From assembly GCF_003144115.1 (NCBI RefSeq), contig NW_020312009.1:277844-341843 (forward strand): a stretch of DNA of 64,000 nucleotides, in the 5' to 3' direction. A program made the translations under genes and the position numbers. Below the pieces are notes generated by a model. It had not been told where the DNA came from, searched no databases, and saw only the letters and a list, made by a program, of their open reading frames with translations. Positions 34,161 to 46,021 of this stretch are shown here, piece after piece; position 1 is the first letter of the stretch; every line of letters starts with the position of its first letter. This DNA is from Tilletiopsis washingtonensis. Lineage: Eukaryota > Basidiomycota > Exobasidiomycetes > Entylomatales.

Positions 34161-37100
34161 ATGTCCGGCAGCCCGCACAAGTACTCGGCCTACGTCGACG
34201 TCGACGACGGCGCCGGCGAGGCGGCCGCCGCCGACGCGTACCTCGCGCATCCCAGCGCGCCGGCCGCGTACGGCGAGGCCGACGACGGCGAGGTGCCGCA
34301 GCACGAGCAGCACGATGCCGAGCAGCACGAGCTGGGCGATGCCGAGCAGCAGCAGCACGACGAGCCCGACGAGGGCGACGAGCAGCAGACGCACGCGCAG
34401 CAGCTCGAGGACGAGGAGCTGTACCGCCAGCACCAGGTGCAGGCGCAGGCCGCGCAGCAGCAGCATGCCAGCCCGTACACCAACGAGGAGATGGCGCACG
34501 TCGCTGCGGCTGCCCAGGCCGCCGCCGCCTCGCACCACGGCTCGGCCAGCGCGCAGAATGCGGCGGCGCAGGCGGCCATGAACGCCGCCTTTGCGCACGC
34601 GCCGGCCGTGGCAGCAGCGGCAGCGGCCGCTGGCGAGGTGGCTGGGCCCAGCTCTGCCGGCGGCTCGATCGCTGGCGGCGACGACTACGACCAACAGCAG
34701 CAGCACGACGGCTCGCCGCGCAAGGGCACCGGCGGCAGCGCCAAGGGCTCGAAGCGCTCGCGCGTGCACTTCTCCTGCACCGAGTGCCACCGCCGCAAGC
34801 AGAAGTGCGACCGCAAGGTGAGTCTGCTGAAGCGTGTCCCGCATGGCCGGTGCTGACCGCGTCACAGACGCCATGCAACCACTGCGTGGCGCGCAAGGTG
34901 CCGGACCGCTGCAAGATGTTTCAGCCGGGCGAGGACGCCGACGACGTGGCGAACCGGCTGCAGCGCCTCGAGCGCGACGTGCAGGACGGCTTCGGCCGGC
35001 TGGCGCAGATGCTCGAGCTCGTGCAGCAGGGCCAGGGCTACGTGCAGCAGCCGGCAGTGCAGCAGCAGCAGGCGCAGCAGGCCGTGCCGCAATACGTGGC
35101 TGCGCAGTATCTGCAGCAGCAGCAGAGCCTGCTGCCGCCGCCGGCCCACGTGCCCGCCGCACGCTACGCGGCCATCCAGACGCAGCCGGGCCCGTCGAGC
35201 GATGTGGCCGGCGACGAGACGAACGACGGCGGTCGACTGAGCCCCAAGACGGGCACCTTCGCCGCCAACGGCTCGATGCGCATCGACACGATCATCGACA
35301 ACGTGAGTGTGCGCGCCGCGATGGCCTCATCGTCGCAGCTCACATCCCGATGCAGCTCTCTGGACAGACCATTGGCGCGTACAAGGACCCGTACCGCTCC
35401 CTAGACGGCCAGATCTTCTCTGGTGTCACCGTCGACGAGGCGATGAGCGACATGGGCGCGATGCTCAGCGTCTCCTACTCGCTCTGCGCTGCGCTACCGC
35501 CGCGCCATCTGGCCGAGGCGCTGCTGGACCACTGGTACGAGGACCTCAATTGGCTGCGTCTGCCCATCGCCCAGGCTTCGACGCGCCGCGAGTTCGACGA
35601 GCTCTGGGCCAGCGGGCCGACGTTGACGCCGGCCAACATCAGCACGTACGCCGTGCTCGTGCTCTTGCTGGCCCTCGCAACGCTCAGCTTCCCGCGCTCC
35701 GAGCTGTTCCCCGAGGACCCGCGCAACGTGCGTCTCTCGGCGCGGCGCCTGCACTTTGCCGGCCGGCGTGCGCTGCTCGTCTCGTCGATGCTGCCGCCTG
35801 CGCAGAATCTCAACCACGTCCTTGCGTGGACGCTAGCGGGCCGCTTCTGTCTCGTCGACGGCCGCATTGCCGAGTCCTGGACGGCAGCCGTCAATGCCGT
35901 CTCGGCCTCGTGGGCGCTCGGACTGCACCGCGACGGCTCGCAGCACGGCCTGTCGCCCGAGGTCTCCGAGGCTCGCCGTCTCGTGTGGGGTGGCACCGTC
36001 TGGCTCGAGCGCGTGCTGGCCATGAACCTGGGCCGCCCCACGATGATCGACGACAGCGTCTGCGATGCCAAGGCGCCGTCGGTGGAGCAGGTGTCGGAAG
36101 ACCTATACCCGCGCTCCATGGCGCCGTCCGTCATTGGCTACCCGCAGGTGCCGCCGGGCGTCAAGACGCCGACTATTCTGGACTACAGCATCTACCGCCA
36201 CGAGTTGAACCGCATCGTCGGACGCGTCATCAACGTGTCAGTAACCGCGCGGTGGCCCTCCATGCCTCACGCTGACTTCTCCACTCACAGCTATCAGTAC
36301 ATCCCGACGAAGCACTACAGCGACGTGCTCGCCATCGAGGCCGAGCTCGAGGCCTTCACGCGCAGCCTGCCGTACTACTTCCAGAGCCCGCTGGACGAGG
36401 CCGCCAACATCTTCGGCGAGCGCAAGGCGGATGCCTCATGGCCGCTCTGGCTCTTCACGCATCTGTTCATGATCCACTCCGACGTGGCCTTCGTGCGCGG
36501 CGCGCTCCACCGGCCGTACCTGATTCGCTCGGGCGCAGGCAAGTCGGGCGCGCGCTTCATGCCCAGCCGGCGCGCCGCCATCCGCACCGCCTTCGAGCAC
36601 ATCGCGCTGCGGCGCGACTTCCGTGAGACCATTCGGTCGCGCTTCAGCGAGAAGTCGCTCGAGCGCTTCCGCACGCAGCTCTCGTCGCAGAAGTACTTCT
36701 CGTCGTGCCTCACGCTCGGCATCGCGTGTCTGATGGAGCCCTTCGCGGACGAGGCGCTGGCCTGGCGCGCCCACCTCGAGGACTACGTGCAGACGCAGCG
36801 CGAGAGCCGTGACGGCCTGCGCGACCGCGAGATGCACATCATCGAGCTCTTCATTGCGCGCTTCGACGACGTGCGCTCGGGCAAGCACCAGAGCCGCGCC
36901 AAGCGTGCGCGCGAGGACGGCGCCGGCGACGCCGAGCAGGGCGCCGGCAAGGTGCCGCGCCGCCACACCGACGAGGAGGGCGATGCTCACGCCACCGCTG
37001 GCCTGCTCCTTGGCCTTGGACGCGGCGCAGACGGCTCGACACAGCCCGCTGCGGGACAGCAGCCGGCATACAACGAGATGCTCTCGAGCCTGGCTGCCTC

Positions 37101-37581
37101 CGGCTCGCCCGCCACGACGGCGACGCCCGGCACTGCGACACGCGCCGAGGAGGCCGAGTCGGCGCAGGCGCTGCTGGAGAACTGGTGGCGCGCCGAGTTC
37201 GAGAAGGGCGGCAGTGTGCTCCACGACGAAGTCAACGGCGACGGCCTGGCCGGCTTCGATCGGCACATCTCGACGGCCGCGCCGCCTCTCAACGTCTTCC
37301 AGCAGCAGCAGCAATTGCAGCTCCAGCAACAGCAGCTGCAGCAGCAGGCCGCGGCGCTCCAAAATGCAGAGGCTGCGCGTGCAGCCGGGGTCGAGCAGAC
37401 CGCGCCGCTTCGCGCTGCGCCGCCAGCGCCACAGGTGGTCAACGGCGTGCAGCTCAGCACGCTGCCTGCGCCCGCCTGGGGCTCGCAGCCGGGCGGCATC
37501 GAGGCTGGCGCAGCGGCGCCCTCGTTCGACCAGTCGTTCTGGAACATCTTCATGGACAAGATCAAGCCCGCCGCGGGCTGA
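34161..37581 (+). CDS. Zn2Cys6 transcription factor (regulator 3), internal zinc cluster, Gln-rich
   Basis: Binuclear zinc-cluster regulator, 1087 aa, four exons (34161-34817, 34868-35302, 35356-36236, 36291-37581). Unusually, the zinc cluster is not at the very N-terminus: about 200 acidic, Gln-, His- and Ala-rich residues precede it. The cluster is SRVHFSCTECHRRKQKCDRK | TPCNHCVARKVPDRC, Cys 206, 209, 216, 222, 225 and 234 (CX2CX6CX5CX2CX8C), split by the first intron. A leucine-type coil (ANRLQRLERDVQDGFGRLAQ) follows, then Gln repeats. The fungal-specific domain includes TIGAYKDPYRSLDGQIFSG and ESWTAAVNAVSASWALGLHR. A late Gln run is near 37300. The exon 3 acceptor could instead be 12 nt further on (35368). 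It is convergent with the monooxygenase gene. Confidence 0.88.
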
Positions 37582-37698
37582 TGCTGCTGCCGTCCGTCCG
37601 CTCCGTCGCGCCTCGCTCCCTGTACCACCTCTTCTGTATCAGTCACTCCCGCGCAACCTGGCATATCGCATCCCGTCTCATTTCGCCAGCTCGCCCTG

Positions 37699-39640
37699 CT
37701 AGTTCTGCAGGTCAGGCTGCGGCTTGCCCGCATGCCAGCGGAACTTGGAGCCGTAGTGGTCGGCGGGCAGCCGGCGCTCGCCGGCGCCGTACAGCTTCTC
37801 GCGCAGCGTCAGGCCGAGCTGCTCCTCCTCGCCGAAGCCCTTGGGGCCCGTCGTGTGCTTGGCCGAGGGCCAGTTGGTGGGCGCGGCGCCCTGCTGCGGG
37901 TAGTCGCCCCAGACGTGGCCGCGCTTCTGCAGCTCGGGCACCAGCAGCTCGATCACATCCACAAATGTGCCGGGCGACGTGGCGCTGATGAGGCTGTCAG
38001 CGGTGTCTCTCGCCTTGCCCTTCCAGGCCACTCACTAGGCAAAGTTGAAGCCATCGACGCCCGCCTCGTTCACCCAGGCCTCCAGCTTGTCTGCCACCGT
38101 CTGCGCGCTGCCGACAATGTTGGGGCCCAGACCGCCAATCTTGAGCTGCTTCGCGACCTCGCTCTTCGTCCACTTGCCAACCGTCGGGTCCGCGCGCGCA
38201 AAGCCCTCGACGGCAGACTTGATTGCATTGCCCTCGGGCAGGTTGCGCAGCTCCTCGTCGGGTGCGTAGCCGCTCAGGTCAATGCCGGTCCAGCCTCCGA
38301 AGAGCGCCAGCGCGCCCTCCTCGGACATCGTGGACAGGTACTCCTTGTGCTTGGCCTCCGCCTCCTCGTCCGTCTTGGCGACCTGTGTGCCTCCACTTCA
38401 GTCGCGGCACTCGTCTACGCCCGCAACTCGCACTCACGATCGGCAGCAGGAGCGCCAGCACGCGCAGGTTGGCCGGGTCACGGCCCGCCTCGGCCGCCGC
38501 CTTGCGCGCGCCGTCCACGCGCGACTTGGCCACCTGCGGTGCGTGTGCGGCAATGAAGATGACCTCGGCGTGCTTGCCAGCAAAGGCAAGGCCTGGACCA
38601 GACGAGCCCTGGGAGAGACGAAGCGTCAGCATGAGAAGACTGAGGCCTCAAGAAGCGCACTCACAGCCTGGAAGATGACGGGCGTGCGCTGCAGGCTCGG
38701 CTCGCAGATGTGCGGCCCGGGCACCTCGTAGTACTGCAAGTCAGGCGGAGGCGTCAGCACTGCGTACGCTGTCAGTCTGCCAGCCACGTACCTCGCCCTT
38801 GTGGTTGATCTCCTTGACGCGCTCAGGGTCGGTGTAGAGCGGCTTGGAGATGTCGTGCTTGACAGCGTCGTCCGCCCAGGAGCTTTCCCACAGCTTGTAC
38901 ACGACGTCCATGTACTCGTGCGCGATTTCGCTTGACAAGAGATCAGCTCGCGCGCAAGACAAGTTTGGCAGACAAACACGACTCACTAGCGCTTAGCGTG
39001 CTTCTCCTGGTTCTTTGCGCCGAACTGGCGCGCGGCCGAGTCGAGATAGCCCGTGACGACGTTCCAGCCGACACGGCCGTTCGTCAGGTGGTCGAGCGTG
39101 GAGAAGCGGCGGGCCAGCGCGTACGGGTGCTCATACGACGTCGTGGCCGTGATGCCGAAGGAAAGGTGCTTGGTGACTGCCGCCATGGCCGAGATCGTCA
39201 TCAGAGGGTCGATCACTCTGAGCGCAGAGGTCAGTACTGGGCGCTCGAGGCTGGCTCAACCGCACGCACGGGAACTGCGAGCCGGTGGCCAGAGCGGGCG
39301 CCAGGCTCTTCGTGTACACGTCGTAGCCGCCCCACACCTGTGCAGGAGGGTCAGCGAGCTGCCGGCAGGAGCGCACGCAGAGCTGCACGCACGTCGGCGA
39401 GGAAGATGCCGTCAAACTTGCCGGCCTCCAGCAGCTTGGCGGTGTCGGTCCAGTACGAGAGCTTGTTGTGGAAGATGCTCTTGTCCGCCGGATGCGCGTA
39501 GCAGCCGGGCGTCTGGTGGCCCGAGCAGCCCATCGAGAAGGCATAGCTGCAGTGCGAGCGGTCAGTGAGCCCGCCAGCTGCCTCTCAGACACAGACACGC
39601 ACAGGATCCAGCGCTTCTGCTGGCGGTCAGTCGAGGTCAT
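37699..39640 (-). CDS. FMN-dependent luciferase-like monooxygenase (NtaA/SnaA/DszA family)
   Basis: Two-component-type flavin monooxygenase of the bacterial-luciferase superfamily, which uses reduced FMN supplied by a separate reductase. Protein of 500 aa, nine exons: 39603-39640, 39393-39546, 39270-39337, 38987-39217, 38792-38930, 38665-38733, 38438-38608, 38036-38382, 37699-37984. Family blocks in order: RWILYAFSMG, LLEAGKFDGIFLADVWGGYD, PLMTISAMAAVTKHLSFGIT, TTSYEHPYALARRFSTLDHL, NGRVGWNVVTG, EYMDVVYKLWESSW, RTPVIFQAGSSGPGLAFAGK, GPNIVGSAQTVADKL, GVDGFNF and TFVDVIELLVPELQKRG. No reductase gene is seen nearby. Substrates in this family include nitrilotriacetate, dibenzothiophene sulfone and dimethyl sulfide; none can be chosen here. 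Convergent with regulator 3 (117 bp). Eight introns argue for long residence in the fungus despite the largely bacterial family. Confidence 0.92.
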
Positions 39641-40379
39641 GGCGGGCAAGGGCTGGGCAGGGAGGCGAGAGCTGCGGCGCCGTGATGGTGGTCGGGACGA
39701 GAGACAGAGGCACTTGAGACCTGTGCGCAATCAGCTGTAGGAAGGAGATGAACATCGGCGCACGGACACGGCAGCGGCATCGGTCATGCGAGCGGAACGC
39801 CTGCCCGAGAGAAGAAGCGGACCTGCTGCTGGCAGCCGGCCAGCGAGAGCAACAGCATGGCGCAGTCGGGCGCCGCACCACAGCAGATGTACGGCCAACA
39901 ACACAACCACAAGTCCGGCGCGCCTGCCTGCTGCACCTGCTCAGTGGTGCGAGTCGCGAGTGCATCGCAGTTCTTAGTGCGCCGGACGAAGTGGAGCAGC
40001 ACGGACGCAGCGTGAGAGCCTGCGCTGCCGCCGCCGTGCAGGCTCGCTCACGGCCGGCCAGCAGCAGTAATAAAGCGCCCGGACTAGTCGGATTGAGTGC
40101 TAGCGCAGCAGGGGCAGCGCCGGCGGCATCGTTGCCCATGTGAGGCGCAGGTGGTGGTGGTGTGCGGCGGCACGCACCATGTGCCGGCACGACGGCGTGA
40201 TCGCGGCGCACGCCATCGTTGCGTGTCACGTGGCGCTCCCCTGGCACTGCTCCCACGCTACTCATCCGCACTGCCTCCGCCGCCGCGCTACCTACACCAC
40301 CCACAAGCTGTGCACAGCATCGCATTGATATGGTTACACTGCGCAGCGCACTGCACCCTCTACAGCTACCCTCCCACAT
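39641..40379. other. Intergenic region, 739 bp
   Basis: Upstream region of the monooxygenase and 3' flank of LHS1, both on the minus strand. Somewhat less GC-rich than its surroundings. Nothing specific recognised. Confidence 0.45.
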
Positions 40380-43222
40380 CTACAGCTCCTCGTGCTTCGG
40401 CGGCGCGTCCGATGCCGCCGGCGAGGCCGTGGCGCTCTCGCTCGTCGCCGAGCTGCTCGATTTTGCCTCCTTGCTCTTCTTCGGCGGCCGCGTCTTGGGG
40501 ATGCGGCGCGACGCGAGGCGCTTGACCGTGTCGCGCAGCTTCTTGACGCGCTTGTCCAGCTCGTCGACCTTGAACACCGGGTCCTCGTCGGCCTTCTTGC
40601 GCGCCTGCTTCGCCTCGCCCTCGCGGTACCACTTGTCGTCGCGCTCCACGTTGCCGTTGAGCGTGTCGAGCTCGGCCGTGCTGTACTTGCTTCCCGTGCC
40701 GGCGGCCAGCGCCTCGGAGAGGTTGGCGCGCGCCTGCACGACGAATGCGCGCGTCTCCTCCAGTGCCTTGGTGAAGCGGCGCACTGCTGCACCCCGGCCG
40801 CTCTGCTCGGCCATGCGCTTCTCGACGGGCGACACGAGCGCCTGCAGGCTGGCCAGCTTCGACTTCAGCTTGTCCGTCGGCGCCAGCTCGGCCTCGCGCT
40901 CGTTGAGCCACTCGCTGAGCTCCTCGGCCTTGGCGGCAATGTCGTCGCGCTCCTTGCGCTTGCTCGCGGCGCCGAAGTTCTCATCGTGCACAATGTCGCG
41001 CGCGCGGTAGATGTAGGCCTCGAGCACGTTGCGCGCCTCCTCCTTGGCCGCACGCCGGCGCATCTCGACGTTGGCGACGTACAGGCGGTCCTTGGCCGTC
41101 TTCAGCTCCGAGCCCGACATCGGCCGGTTGCTGCCCACCGACACGGCGCGGCCGACAATGCGGATGGAGCGGTCCGTCGGCGTCGGCTTCTTGGCCTTCT
41201 TGGGCTTCGCGGCGGCCGTCGCGTTCTTGTCGTCCGTGGCGTTCACCACGACGGTGGGCTCGCTGGCGTTGGCGGCCTCGCTCTCCGTCGCGTCGGGAAT
41301 CACCTCCACTGCATCGTCATCCTCATCGTCGTCAACGCGCTGGGCGCCGACGTTGAAGAAGGAGCGCAGAGCACCAGCGATGCTCGTCGGCTTCTGCTTG
41401 ACGTTGAGCCAGGCGCTCTCGACGCTGTAGATGCCCAGCGGCTGCGTAACGAGCGTTACGTTGAGGTCGATGTCGACCTGCTCGATCTCGCCGCGCTCCT
41501 TGAGGCCAGCGAGGTGGTTGTGGATCTCCACAAGCTCGATGCGGTACAGCTCCGGCGCGAACGTGTCGAGCTTCGACTTGGACGAGGGCGCGTAGGCGAC
41601 CTCGAAGGAGAAGTCCTCGTGCACGTCCTTGTACTTGCGCTCGTGGCGCTCCTGTAGGAAGGGGCCCTGCGGGAAGATGACCTCGTCCTTGCCGCCCTTC
41701 TCGCGCAGCACGACCGGGTACGCGTTGCCGTCGTGGGCGCGGATAGACTTCATGCGGAACTGCGGGTTGAACTCGGCGCCGTAGAAGGCCGCACCCATCA
41801 CGGCCGCCTCGTCGGCATTGACGTTCTGCGCAACCTTCGAGTCCGGCACGCCTGCAGCGCGCAGCGCAGCCTGCACGAGCGGCACGCGCGACATGCCACC
41901 AACGAGCACGACGGACGTCAGGTCGCCAATCTTCATCTTGGCGTTGCGCAGCGCCTCGGCCACTGGCTCGCCGAACGCGGACGTGAGGCCGGCCTTCTCG
42001 ACGAGCGCCTCGAAGTCCTCACGCGAGAGCCGCGAGCGGAAGTCGATGTCGTCTGCCAGGCCCTCGATGTTGACGCTGGCCTCGGCGTTTGCGCTGAGGA
42101 TGTGCTTGACGCGGTTGGCCTCCTTGAGCAGGCGCGCCATGGCACGCGGCTGCTCGCGCACTGGCTTCGAGAGCTTGGCGGCGTGGCCCTCCGTGAACTT
42201 GTCGGCCAGGACGTCGCGGATGAGTAGGTCCAGTGCCAGGCCGCTGGCCTCGCGGTTCCAGCCCGCGCTGAGCACGTCCACCACAACTGCCTCCTTCTGC
42301 ATCGAGCCGATGGAGATGACGCTCTCTGCCTGCACGGTCTTGGTGCTGAACTCGACGATGGTTGCGCGCGTGGAGCCCGCGCCGGCGTCGTAGAAGAGAT
42401 GGCGCTCCGGCGTGGCGAACGTTCTTGACTGTGCATAGTTGACGCCGACTGCACGGAGCTCTCGTCTCAGTTCTGTGCTTCTACGCGCCCGCAGCTTGTT
42501 CGCTCCTTTTCGCACTCACCTGCTGCGCCATCGCTCACGAGCCTTGGCTTAAAGCCAGCAATCTCTGCCGCATCCATCATCGACTGGCGCTCAGCGGCAG
42601 TCCAGAAGACGGGCACCGTGATGACCACGTCGAGGCCGCCGAAGTTGCCAACGCTGCCCGGGTAGCTGCGGCGGAACTCCTCGCCGGCCGTCTCCTCTGC
42701 CAGCGTGCGGGCGTGGCTGAGCTGCGCGCCGACGAGCTCCTCGACGGTGTACGTGTCTGCGCCCGACTTGTCGGTCGTGTAGTCGGTGGCGCGGCGAGCC
42801 TCACAAGTGCCGCGCTGCGAGGCGAAGAGCTCGGTGTTGAGCAGGCCTGCGACGCGCTCGCGCGCCGGCGCGTTGGCATCGTCGAAGCTGCGGCCCATGA
42901 GCAGCTTGGCGGCGACGAACGTGTCGCCGGGAAAGCGCGTGGCCAGGCTCGTGGCGTCGGAGCCGTGCAGGCGCTCCTGCATCTTCCACGCCACGGCCGA
43001 CGGCACCTTGCGCTTCGAGTCGCGCGAGAGGACGACGTCGAAGGGCATGCCCGGCTTGACGAGCGAGATCTTCGTCGACTCGGTGCCGTAGTCGATGCCG
43101 ACGACGCCCATCGCGGCCGCCGTGTGCACGGCAGCGAGTGCGAGGAGTGCGACGAGTAGCATCGCCAGGCCGCCCGACGGCCCGCGCCGACGAGGGCGAG
43201 ACGCGCCCGCGACGCGCTGCAT
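40380..43222 (-). CDS. LHS1: ER Hsp110/GRP170-type chaperone with HEEL retention signal
   Basis: Large Hsp70-related protein of the ER lumen, nucleotide-exchange factor for BiP/Kar2 with holdase activity (GRP170/Lhs1 family). 923 aa, two exons (42520-43222, 40380-42448) joined by a 71 bp intron. A hydrophobic signal peptide (LAMLLVALLALAAVHTAAA) precedes MGVVGIDYGTESTKISLV, the phosphate-1 motif. Further Hsp70 blocks: GLDVVITVPVFWTAAERQSM, LVSDGAAVGVNYAQSRTF across the splice, HLFYDAGAGSTRATIVEF and TSVVLVGGMSRVPLVQAAL. An acidic insertion (RVDDDEDDDAVEV) and an extended alpha-helical C-terminus are typical of the Hsp110 branch. Several NxS/T sites (NVT, NAS, NAT) fit luminal location. The C-terminal HEEL resembles HDEL/KDEL-type retention signals. 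Length (900-1000 usual) is normal. Divergent from SCM3. Confidence 0.95.
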
Positions 43223-43738
43223 GGCGGGGCGGAGAGGCAGGGCCAATGCGCGGTGGTGCGAGATGCGATGCGAGAGAGATGAGCGAGCGTCCGTGGTGCG
43301 TGGCAGGTGTGCAGGCGGTGGCTGATGGTGCAGAGGGGTGTGGTGGGGCGGCGAGAAGAACACGTGTCGGTGTGTGCTGCCAGGAGGCTCGCCAGCGCGC
43401 TACATACGTGGCATGGCTTGGGCGCAGCAGCAGCGCCATCGGCCGACGAGCGCCGCGCCGCCGCGTGGGAACAACTCAACGCGTCCAAGGCGCCGGCCAA
43501 CACGCACGCGCAACGCGCCGGCGAGAAGCACCGCGGCAGCTCAGCCTCGCACCACCAGCACCCGCTCCACCGGCACCATCACCTCGCTCTGCGCCTCTCC
43601 ACCCACACTCATGCGCACACGCGCGCCGCATCTAGCCGTCTAGAACCTCCCGCCTCGTCTCTCGCCGTGGTGCTGGCCGCGCTACTCTACGCCTGTGCCC
43701 CTGGCGGCGAGCGGCGCAGCCTGCGGTAGTGAGCGCCG
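43223..43738. other. Divergent promoter region of LHS1 and SCM3, 516 bp
   Basis: Shared upstream region. One would look here for an unfolded-protein-response element for LHS1; none could be called by eye. Confidence 0.45.
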
Positions 43739-43843
43739 ATGGAGCCGTCTTACGGCGCCAGTGGCTCGCGTCGCAGCCGCGGCGACGCCAGTCCAAGCCC
43801 GAGCTTCCGTGCCGCAGCCACGGCAGCCGGCAGCAGCAGCGGC

Positions 43844-43880
<37 letters not shown>

Positions 43881-46021
43881 GCAGCAGCGGCTCGTCATTG
43901 CTGCCGCCGCAGCGCCGCCGCTTCTTTCCGACGCCGTTCCGGATCGATGGTGCCACGCCAGCACCCGGCGCAGTGAGTGGCAGTAGAGGCAGGCCAGATA
44001 CAGGTGCTTCTGGCAGGCACGCGCCTCGCCAGAGCTACGAGCCCTGGCTTCTGTTGCCTCGTCCCGCTGCACACACCACTGACACGTCTGCTGCGTAGTC
44101 ACCATACGAGCCGACCCCTCAGCCAGAGCCGAGACGGCGGCTGCTCTTCACGTCGGAGCTCGGCCCGCCGCCTGCGGTGAACCCAGACGGCACGCCGAAT
44201 GTGGAGCACCTGCGCTATGCCTCCACGCTGCGCCTCAAGGCGCGCTGGGACGACATCTTTGAGCGCTTCCGCGATGCGCACCTCATCGACCAGGACGAGA
44301 TCGACCTCGGCCGCCCGGGACCTGAGGACAAGGGTCCGCGCCTGGTGCGCGACCGAGGTCTGCTGCGCGCCCTGCCCCAGAAGCGCCTCGACTTTGGCTG
44401 CTTCATCAAGGAGGAGGACCTCGTCTTCGAGGGCGAGACGCTGGGCGACCCCTCGGCCCTCGCGATGGGCGCTGAGGAAGCTGAGGCGGCACGTTCGGAT
44501 GAGGAGGAGAGCGATGATGAGGAAGGCGGTGGTCGGGCCGTCGACAAGCAGCTGCTGTCTCAGTACCCCGAGTTCCAGCGCGGTCCCTCGGCGCCGTGGC
44601 AGAGCGTGCCGCTGTACGAGCCAGCGCAGCTCGGCAACAACGACGACGACCTGCGCGACTTTCTCGACGCCGAGGCGCGGCGCCGCACCCTCCGCGGCGA
44701 CGACTCGGCAGATGAGGGAGACGTTGTCGACTTCGACGATCCGCAGTGGCAGCGCGATGGCGCCCCGCCGCGACGTCCGCGCGCGGGGTCGCAAGATGGC
44801 GACGCAGCAGAGGGCGCCCTCGGCTACTCTTCGTCCGAGGAGATGTGCGAGGTCATCATGACGCCGGCCGAGCTCGACGAGTTCTACCGCGAGGAACTGA
44901 TCGCGCGGCGAGAGAACGTCGAGGATGACTTCTTCCTCACGCGCATCAACACCATCCTGCCGTACGACGACGTGCCCGGCCTGGCCGAGCTGCTCGACCT
45001 GCCGCCACCGCGCCGCAAGCGCGGCCGGCCGCGCAAGCACGCGCTGCTGCCCGACGACTTCAGCTCAGCGGCCAAGCGCGGCAAGAAGTCGGTGTGCGGC
45101 GGGCCCGTCATGATCCGCGTGGACTCGCTCACCGGCCTGCCCACGCCGCCGCGCTCTGGCCCGGAGGAGTCTTGCGGCGACACGAGCACGTCGCCCGCGC
45201 ACCCTGCTGTCGCCGCCGACACGAGTGGTAGCGTGAGTGTCAGCGGACAGGAACAGCCCGCGCCTGTCCTGCAGCCGAAGGCGCGGCCGCGCAAGTCCGT
45301 CGCCAAGCCGAGAGTGGCGGGCCCGGACGACACGCTCGACGAGGGGGCCGTGGCAGATCTGGACTTGCAGCGCGAGCTCCTGGGCGCCTCGCCGCGTAAA
45401 GCTCCCAAAGCAAAGCGTGTTCGCAAGCCCGGCAGTTCGTCGAAGCGCAAGGCAACGGGCGCAGCACAAGAGGGCGCAGGCGGCGAAGGCGACGCCGCCG
45501 CCTCTACATCGCTCGACGGCGCCGAGCCGGCAGCGCTGCGGCCGAAGAAGCGCTCACGTCCGCGGCGCTCTGATGCAGAGTTCGACCCCAATGCGCCGCC
45601 CAAGCGCCGTCCGGGCCGGCCGAAGGGCAGCAAGGACAAGAAGCCGCGACGCCTGGCACCACCGCGCCCTAAAAAGCGCGCTGAAGGCGAGACGGCACCG
45701 CCAGCAGGCGAAGAGGCTCCAGCAACAGGCGATGCGGCTCCATCAGCAGGCGATGCGGCACCAGCCGCAGACGAGACAGCTCCACCAGCGGGCGAGGACG
45801 CGGCTCCCCCAGCACGCAAGAAGAAGGGCGCCGTCAAGGCCGCGAAGCTCTCCTCTCGCAAGTCTGCCACTCCTGCTGTTGATGCTGCCTCGAGTGCGCC
45901 CGCAGCGCCCACTACGACGCCACGCAACGCTAGCCCATGCGGCGGCGAAGGAGGATGCAATAAGACCTTCTGCCTCAAGTGCGGCAACACCTTTTCGTCG
46001 CCCCTCGCCGCCATGCCATGA
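43739..46021 (+). CDS. SCM3: Scm3/HJURP-type CENP-A chaperone with AT-hooks
   Basis: Centromere chaperone that loads the CENP-A/H4 dimer. 718 aa, exons 43739-43972 and 44099-46021. Exon 1 encodes a disordered N-terminus with a run of about 12 Gly and the motif RRRFFPTPFRIDG. The Scm3 domain is near 114-165: RYASTLRLKARWDDIFERFR, then IDQDEIDL, then LVRDRGLLRALPQKRLDFG, matching the R-W-x-x-I/F ... DEIDL ... V-x-D-x-G-x-L-R-S/A pattern of the family. Two AT-hooks follow (RRKRGRPRKH near 383; KRRPGRPKGSKD near 580). An Ala/Pro/Gly/Glu tandem repeat (45702-45806) and a C-terminal Cys cluster (CGGEGGCNKTFCLKCGNTF) end the protein. Diverse DNA-binding add-ons including AT-hooks are known in Scm3 proteins. 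Convergent with the dsRBD gene. Confidence 0.83.
43841..43875 (+). repeat. GGC trinucleotide run coding for poly-Gly in Scm3
   Basis: About eleven GGC/GGT codons in a row in exon 1 of SCM3, followed by an AGC (Ser) run. A likely site of length change between strains. Confidence 0.85.

Noticed and set aside
18418-39640. Secondary-metabolite cluster
   Set aside because: No polyketide synthase, peptide synthetase, terpene synthase or P450 is present; content fits sugar use better.
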